Source of the DNA: Actinomyces haliotis
GTDB taxonomy: Bacteria; Actinomycetota; Actinomycetes; Actinomycetales; Actinomycetaceae
Direction: 5' to 3'
DNA: 63,780 nucleotides
NCBI RefSeq assembly: GCF_015355765.1
Contig: NZ_JACWNA010000022.1
Span: forward strand, 1-63,780
Below the pieces are notes generated by a model. The model was not told the origin of the DNA and searched no databases. It saw nothing but the letters and a program-made list of their open reading frames with translations. Shown here one piece after another: positions 60,578 to 63,780 of the stretch. Every line of letters begins with the position of its first letter. Positions within the stretch are counted from its first letter, which is position 1. The position numbers and the translations under genes are program-made.

Positions 60578-60898
60578 TAGCCAACATGGAAGCCCCGCCA
60601 CCTCGCGGTGACGGGGCGTCCTGCTACTCGGGGCGAGGCGAACTCGCAGACGACGTAGGAGTTCGGCCTTCTTCGCGGCGAACTCCTCCTCCGTGAGCAC
60701 GCCAGCGTCACGCAGCGCTCCGATCCGCTCGAGCTGCGCCATGACGTCATCGCCTCCGTCGGCAGACGGCGTCGCAGCCACAGGCTCCGAGATGTACCCG
60801 TACCCCTCGGCAGGCTCGGCGCCGGGGAAGGCGAGGAAGTCCCCACTGGCTCTGTCAACTTCGATTGGCCCCATGGTGACGGTCTGTTCTGGCCCCAT
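60452..60898 (-). CDS. SHOCT-domain protein
   Basis: 148 residues from the ATG at 60,898. Residues about 50-85 are a clear SHOCT domain (DDVMAQLERIGALRDAGVLT, EEFAAKKAELLRRL). SHOCT is a short helical oligomerisation module common at protein C-termini. Beyond it the frame runs 60 residues through the convergent terminator and 126 bp into the end of the 60,122 gene, so the true end was probably near residue 88 and the stop has been lost. The N-terminal half is unassigned. Confidence 0.6.
   Translation of the reverse strand: MGPEQTVTMGPIEVDRASGDFLAFPGAEPAEGYGYISEPVAATPSADGGDDVMAQLERIGALRDAGVLTEEEFAAKKAELLRRLRVRLAPSSRTPRHREVAGLPCWLSDHGEGLGRDRSQHIRDSGCRETVVLDGLDPAVHVVEDHAD
60592..60617. terminator. 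Hairpin between convergent island genes
   Basis: gccccgccacc pairs with ggtgacggggc around tcgc with one mismatch. It follows the plus-strand pair and is overrun by the SHOCT frame. Confidence 0.65.
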
Positions 60899-60977
60899 GT
60901 CTACCCGGAGACCGGCTTGACCGAATCTTCACATTCCCTTGCCCGGGTCTCGATGTGGGGCTTCGAGGCTTGTGGCG

Positions 60978-61697
60978 ATGACCTCGAACGAGAACTCCTC
61001 CCGTACCGTGCCGCTGGTTGTCCTGGGTGTCGGCACCCTCGCAGCTGCCGCCTTGGCCCTGATCGCCCCTGACCTGACCTCTGGGTCGGGGATGGAGGGG
61101 ATGCCGATGACCCACTACATGGGACTGCTGGCCGTACGGCAGCCGTGGAACCTCCTGTTGTTCATGGCACTTCCGGTGGTGCTGGCCGAAACCCTCGCGA
61201 TCACCGAGCTGGTCATGCTGCTGGCTCGTCGCGAAGACCGACCAGCGGCGGGATGGGTGACGAAGGTGAGCCACTGGGCCGGACTGCTGGCGGGTCCGGT
61301 GTGGGTGTTCATCGGCCTGCACCTGCTCATCACAGCCGTGGTTCCGCTGACGGTCAACGGCGGCTGGCGTGGCCCCGCGGACGTGATCGCTGTCCTGTCC
61401 TACCTGGCCGGTGGCCTGCCGATGCTGGTGATCAGCCTGCTGGAGGCCGGACTCTTGGGCCGTAACGAGGCCGGGCGCCGTCGCCTGCACGTGGCGATGG
61501 TGGCCGTGTTCCTTGTGGTGGCCCACGTCGCGATGATCTTCGGCATGCTCGACCCTGCCGTCATGGGCTACACGCCGACGGCACCCGCCTCGATGCAGCA
61601 CGACATGGGTGGCATGCCGGGCATGAACCACGACATGGGTGGCATGACGGGCATGGACCACTCGACGATGATGCCCAGTGCCGCACCGTCGAAGTGA
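60978..61697 (+). CDS. Met/His-rich membrane protein of copper-type module
   Basis: 239 residues from the ATG at 60,978. Five or six membrane helices: VPLVVLGVGTLAAAALALIA, QPWNLLLFMALPVVLAETLA, WAGLLAGPVWVFIGLHLLIT, VIAVLSYLAGGLPMLVISLL and HVAMVAVFLVVAHVAMIFGM. A periplasmic GMEGMPMTHYMG follows the first helix. The C-terminal tail repeats HDMGGMPGMN, HDMGGMTGMD and HSTMM, a typical Cu(I)/Ag(I)-binding Met/His cluster. It lies 31 bp before a two-component system, so copper handling or sensing is the likely role. Confidence 0.75.
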   Translation: MTSNENSSRTVPLVVLGVGTLAAAALALIAPDLTSGSGMEGMPMTHYMGLLAVRQPWNLLLFMALPVVLAETLAITELVMLLARREDRPAAGWVTKVSHWAGLLAGPVWVFIGLHLLITAVVPLTVNGGWRGPADVIAVLSYLAGGLPMLVISLLEAGLLGRNEAGRRRLHVAMVAVFLVVAHVAMIFGMLDPAVMGYTPTAPASMQHDMGGMPGMNHDMGGMTGMDHSTMMPSAAPSK

Positions 61698-61728
61698 CCC
61701 CCAGCCGGGTCCGTGGTGAGGTGGTGCC

Positions 61729-62442
61729 ATGAATAGCGCCTTTGCTGCGGTTGCGCCGAGTGTCCTGGTCGTCGACGACGAACCGGTGCTGTCGGGCACG
61801 GTGAAGAACTACCTCGAGCGGGCCGGCATGTCAGCCCAGACCTGCGGCGACGGGCTGGCTGCCCTCGACCTGGTCCGGGTCACATCTCCCGACGTGGTGG
61901 TGCTGGACCTGGGCCTGCCGGGCATGGACGGGGTGGAGGTGTGCCGCCAGCTGCGCACCTTCAGCGATTGCTACGTGTTGATGCTCACGGCTCGTGCCGA
62001 CGAGGTCGACAAGCTGATCGGGCTGTCGGTCGGAGCGGACGACTACATGACCAAGCCGTTCAGCCCGCGTGAGCTGGTGGCCCGCATCCAGGTACTGTTG
62101 CGGCGCCCCCGCGCCGGCGGTGCGGGTACCACGGCCTCGGTGCTGCGCATCGGCTCCCTCACCGTGGACCCGTCGTCTCGTCGGGTGGAGCTCGACGCGT
62201 CACCGGTGGAGCTGACCCGTACCGAGTTCGACCTGCTGGCCGCCCTGGTTCAGCACCCCGGCCGGGTCCTGAACCGGCGTCAGCTCACCGATGCGGTGTG
62301 GGGCGCCGACTGGGTCGGTGACGACCACCTGGTCGACGTGCACATCGCCCACCTGCGCAAGAAGCTCGGCGACGACCCCTCCCAGCCCCGGTTCGTGCAG
62401 ACGGTGCGCGGGGTCGGTTACCGGATGGGCCGCGGACAGTGA
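61729..62442 (+). CDS. OmpR-family response regulator (probable copper response)
   Basis: 237 residues. Receiver domain VLVVDDEP, phospho-acceptor Asp60 in VVVLDLGLPGMDG, TARADEVDKLIGL, and KPFSPREL. The C-terminal winged helix is LTRTEFDLLAALVQHPGRVL to YRMGRGQ. It overlaps the kinase gene by 4 bp (GTGA). Similar regulators control copper efflux and oxidase genes in actinobacteria; the target is inferred from neighbours. Confidence 0.93.
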   Translation: MNSAFAAVAPSVLVVDDEPVLSGTVKNYLERAGMSAQTCGDGLAALDLVRVTSPDVVVLDLGLPGMDGVEVCRQLRTFSDCYVLMLTARADEVDKLIGLSVGADDYMTKPFSPRELVARIQVLLRRPRAGGAGTTASVLRIGSLTVDPSSRRVELDASPVELTRTEFDLLAALVQHPGRVLNRRQLTDAVWGADWVGDDHLVDVHIAHLRKKLGDDPSQPRFVQTVRGVGYRMGRGQ

Positions 62443-63548
62443 TCGCGTCGCGCCAGCGCGGCAGCTGGGGACGTCGGCTGCTGTGGACCCAGATGGCCGT
62501 GGTGACGGCGATGGCCGTCACCATGGTGCTCACGGCCCTGATCGTCGGCCCGGCATGGTTCCGGATGCACATGCATGAGGCCGGCCACGCCCAGCCCGAC
62601 GTCGTCGAACACGCGCAACAGGCCTTCCACGACGCTGGCCTGGTATCGCTGGCCGTGGGTCTGGGCACCGCGATGCTCGCCGCTCTAGGAGTCGCCACCG
62701 TCCTCAACCGGAACCTGTCGCGGGGAGTCGAGGCATTGGTGGGTGGTGCCCAGCAGGTGGCCTCCGGGCACTACGACCAGCCCGTCACGATGGCCTCGGC
62801 CAGCCCCGAGCTGGCGCAGGTCGCCGACGCCTTCAACCAGATGGCCGCGCAGATCGCCTCCACCGAGCAGACCCGACGCCGGATGCTCACCGACCTGGGC
62901 CACGAGCTGCGCACTCCGCTCGCTGTCACCCAGGTCACCCTCGAAGGGCTGCAGGACGGCGTGGTCGACTTCACCCCCGAGACCATCGAGGTGCTGGTCC
63001 GGCAGAACCAGCGGCTGGTCGCTCTGGCCGCCGACATCTCTGAGGTCTCGCGTGCCGAGGAGGGGCGCATCCCACTGTCGCTGAGCCACCAGGACCTCGA
63101 CCTGGTCGTGGCGGCCAGCGTCGATGCGGCCCGTCACGCCTACACCGTCGCCGGTGTGCAGCTGCAGGCCCAGACGATGCCCGGGATTCGTGTCGACGTG
63201 GACGCCGCCCGTATCGGGCAGGTGCTGGACAACCTGCTGCGCAACGCCCTGCAACACACGGTGGCCGGGGACCGGGTGGAGGTCACCATGGGCCGCGAAG
63301 ACGACCGGGCCGTGGTCCGCGTCACCGACGACGGCGTCGGCATCCCCGCTGAATCCCTCACCCACGTCTTCGAACGCTTCTACCGCGTCGAGGGCACTCG
63401 CACTCGCGACATCGACGGTGGAACCGGTGTCGGCCTGGCGATCTCCAGGGCCATTGCCCGCGCCCACGGCGGTGACCTGGCGGCCCACAGCGACGGCTCC
63501 GGCCACGGCGCGAGGTTCGTGCTGGCACTGCCCACCGTGGGATCTTGA
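62439..63548 (+). CDS. Sensor histidine kinase (probable copper sensor)
   Basis: 369 residues from a GTG. Helix 1 about 14-38, a short extracytoplasmic loop containing MHMHEAGHAQPDVVEH, helix 2 about 67-90, HAMP to about 140, phospho-acceptor His155 in DLGHELRTPL, then the ATP lid (NLLRNALQH, DDGVGIP, GTGVGLAISR). The sensor loop is small and rich in Met and His, which suits metal sensing. It is co-transcribed with the regulator. Confidence 0.93.
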   Translation: MIASRQRGSWGRRLLWTQMAVVTAMAVTMVLTALIVGPAWFRMHMHEAGHAQPDVVEHAQQAFHDAGLVSLAVGLGTAMLAALGVATVLNRNLSRGVEALVGGAQQVASGHYDQPVTMASASPELAQVADAFNQMAAQIASTEQTRRRMLTDLGHELRTPLAVTQVTLEGLQDGVVDFTPETIEVLVRQNQRLVALAADISEVSRAEEGRIPLSLSHQDLDLVVAASVDAARHAYTVAGVQLQAQTMPGIRVDVDAARIGQVLDNLLRNALQHTVAGDRVEVTMGREDDRAVVRVTDDGVGIPAESLTHVFERFYRVEGTRTRDIDGGTGVGLAISRAIARAHGGDLAAHSDGSGHGARFVLALPTVGS

Positions 63549-63605
63549 CCAGATCTTGACCAACCCCTGCCGGGGGCTTCATCTGGCACCGACAGGCTCG
63601 TTGCC

Positions 63606-63677
63606 ATGACCACACTGACTCGTCGCCACGTCCTGTTCGCCGGCCTGGGAGTCGAGCCTGTCAAGGTTTTTGTGTAA
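63606..63677 (+). pseudogene. Tat-signal gene truncated by an insertion sequence
   Basis: The ATG at 63,606 encodes MTTLTRRHVLFAGLGV, the first half of a twin-arginine signal, then runs into IS end sequence and stops at TAA (63,675-63,677). In comparable copper operons this position holds a Tat-exported multicopper oxidase; here only the beginning remains in the window. The rest may lie beyond the IS. Confidence 0.7.
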
Positions 63678-63780
63678 GTGGGGTTGTCAGAGGTAGGGGT
63701 TGATGCGGTCGGGGTAGGCGGCGGTGAGCTGGGCGAGGGCCTGCTTCCAGCCGTTGGTGGCCTGGCCTTGCACGAGGCGG
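63654..63780 (-). mobile_element. Insertion sequence end with transposase C-terminus (probably IS256 family)
   Basis: The terminal repeat begins near 63,654 (gagcctgtcaaggtttttgt gtaag), with the ttgtgtaa segment common in IS256-type ends. On the minus strand the last codons of a transposase (RLVQGQATNGWKQALAQLTA AYPDRINPYL) end at a TGA at 63,687-63,689; the gene continues past the window edge. The family call rests on the WKQAL-type C-terminus and end sequence, from memory. Confidence 0.65.

Overview
The window is high-GC actinobacterial chromosome. Dense short-gap genes, many GTG starts, Ser/Ala/Pro-rich lipoproteins, class Ib ribonucleotide reductase (nrdHIE plus a separate nrdF), BCCT uptake, paired septum-formation lipoproteins and two secreted subtilisins all point to the Actinomycetaceae, most likely Actinomyces or a close relative. 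That placement is inferred from gene content and style; no rRNA is present to confirm it.

Layout. 0-4.1 kb (minus strand): a surface-polymer cassette of a DUF4956 membrane protein, a VTC-type polyphosphate polymerase and a Cthe_2159-type carbohydrate-binding lipoprotein. 4.3-6.2 kb: a 3H-domain (NiaR-like) repressor and a PTS_EIIC_2 transporter with palindromic operators between them. 6.8-16.7 kb: nrdHIE, then about 6 kb of accessory genes (DUF3800-like protein, GNAT, thioesterase and AlbA_2/ATPase genes each broken by one in-frame stop, TspO, acetolactate decarboxylase, small kinase), then nrdF. 16.9-28.4 kb: formate/nitrite channel, M20 amidohydrolase, DUF885 peptidase-like protein, low-molecular-weight phosphotyrosine phosphatase, two paralogous secreted S8 proteases sharing an odd Cys-containing C-terminal tail, and an alpha/beta hydrolase. 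28.6-31.6 kb: a SAM riboswitch ahead of metNIQ. 31.7-41.5 kb: upp, a choline/betaine transporter, tadA, tRNA-Ser(CGA), an LppP/LprE-like lipoprotein, an amidohydrolase and HrpB. 41.9-50.1 kb: a small membrane protein/XRE/membrane protein operon, two class I glutamine-amidotransferase paralogues (one lacking its catalytic Cys and His) flanking an NAD(P)-binding protein and a sirtuin, a uracil/xanthine permease, a LytR_C protein and a TetR regulator. 50.5-55.8 kb: a 1753-residue fusion of two BadF-type activase domains with DUF2229 and dehydratase-like domains. 55.9-58.3 kb: two septum-formation lipoproteins and a lone dhaK.

The dhaK-side chromosome ends at a 24-nt tRNA 3'-end fragment with its terminator (58,870-58,930). 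This looks like an attachment-site scar. To its right lies an apparent island that runs out of the window: decayed HTH/repressor remnants, an ATGA-coupled pair of unknown small genes with toxin-antitoxin-like architecture, a SHOCT protein, then a probable copper-response module (Met/His-rich membrane protein, OmpR/EnvZ-type two-component system, Tat-signal gene). The Tat-signal gene is cut by an insertion sequence whose transposase C-terminus reaches the window edge.

The most unexpected structure lies between genes. Three 112-bp elements (53-164, 23,093-23,204, 41,679-41,790) share terminal inverted repeats of about 20 bp but have dissimilar interiors of the same length. There are also several single-copy inverted-repeat elements in convergent gaps, and 27-bp coding repeats with an identical 17-bp core in two unrelated proteins.
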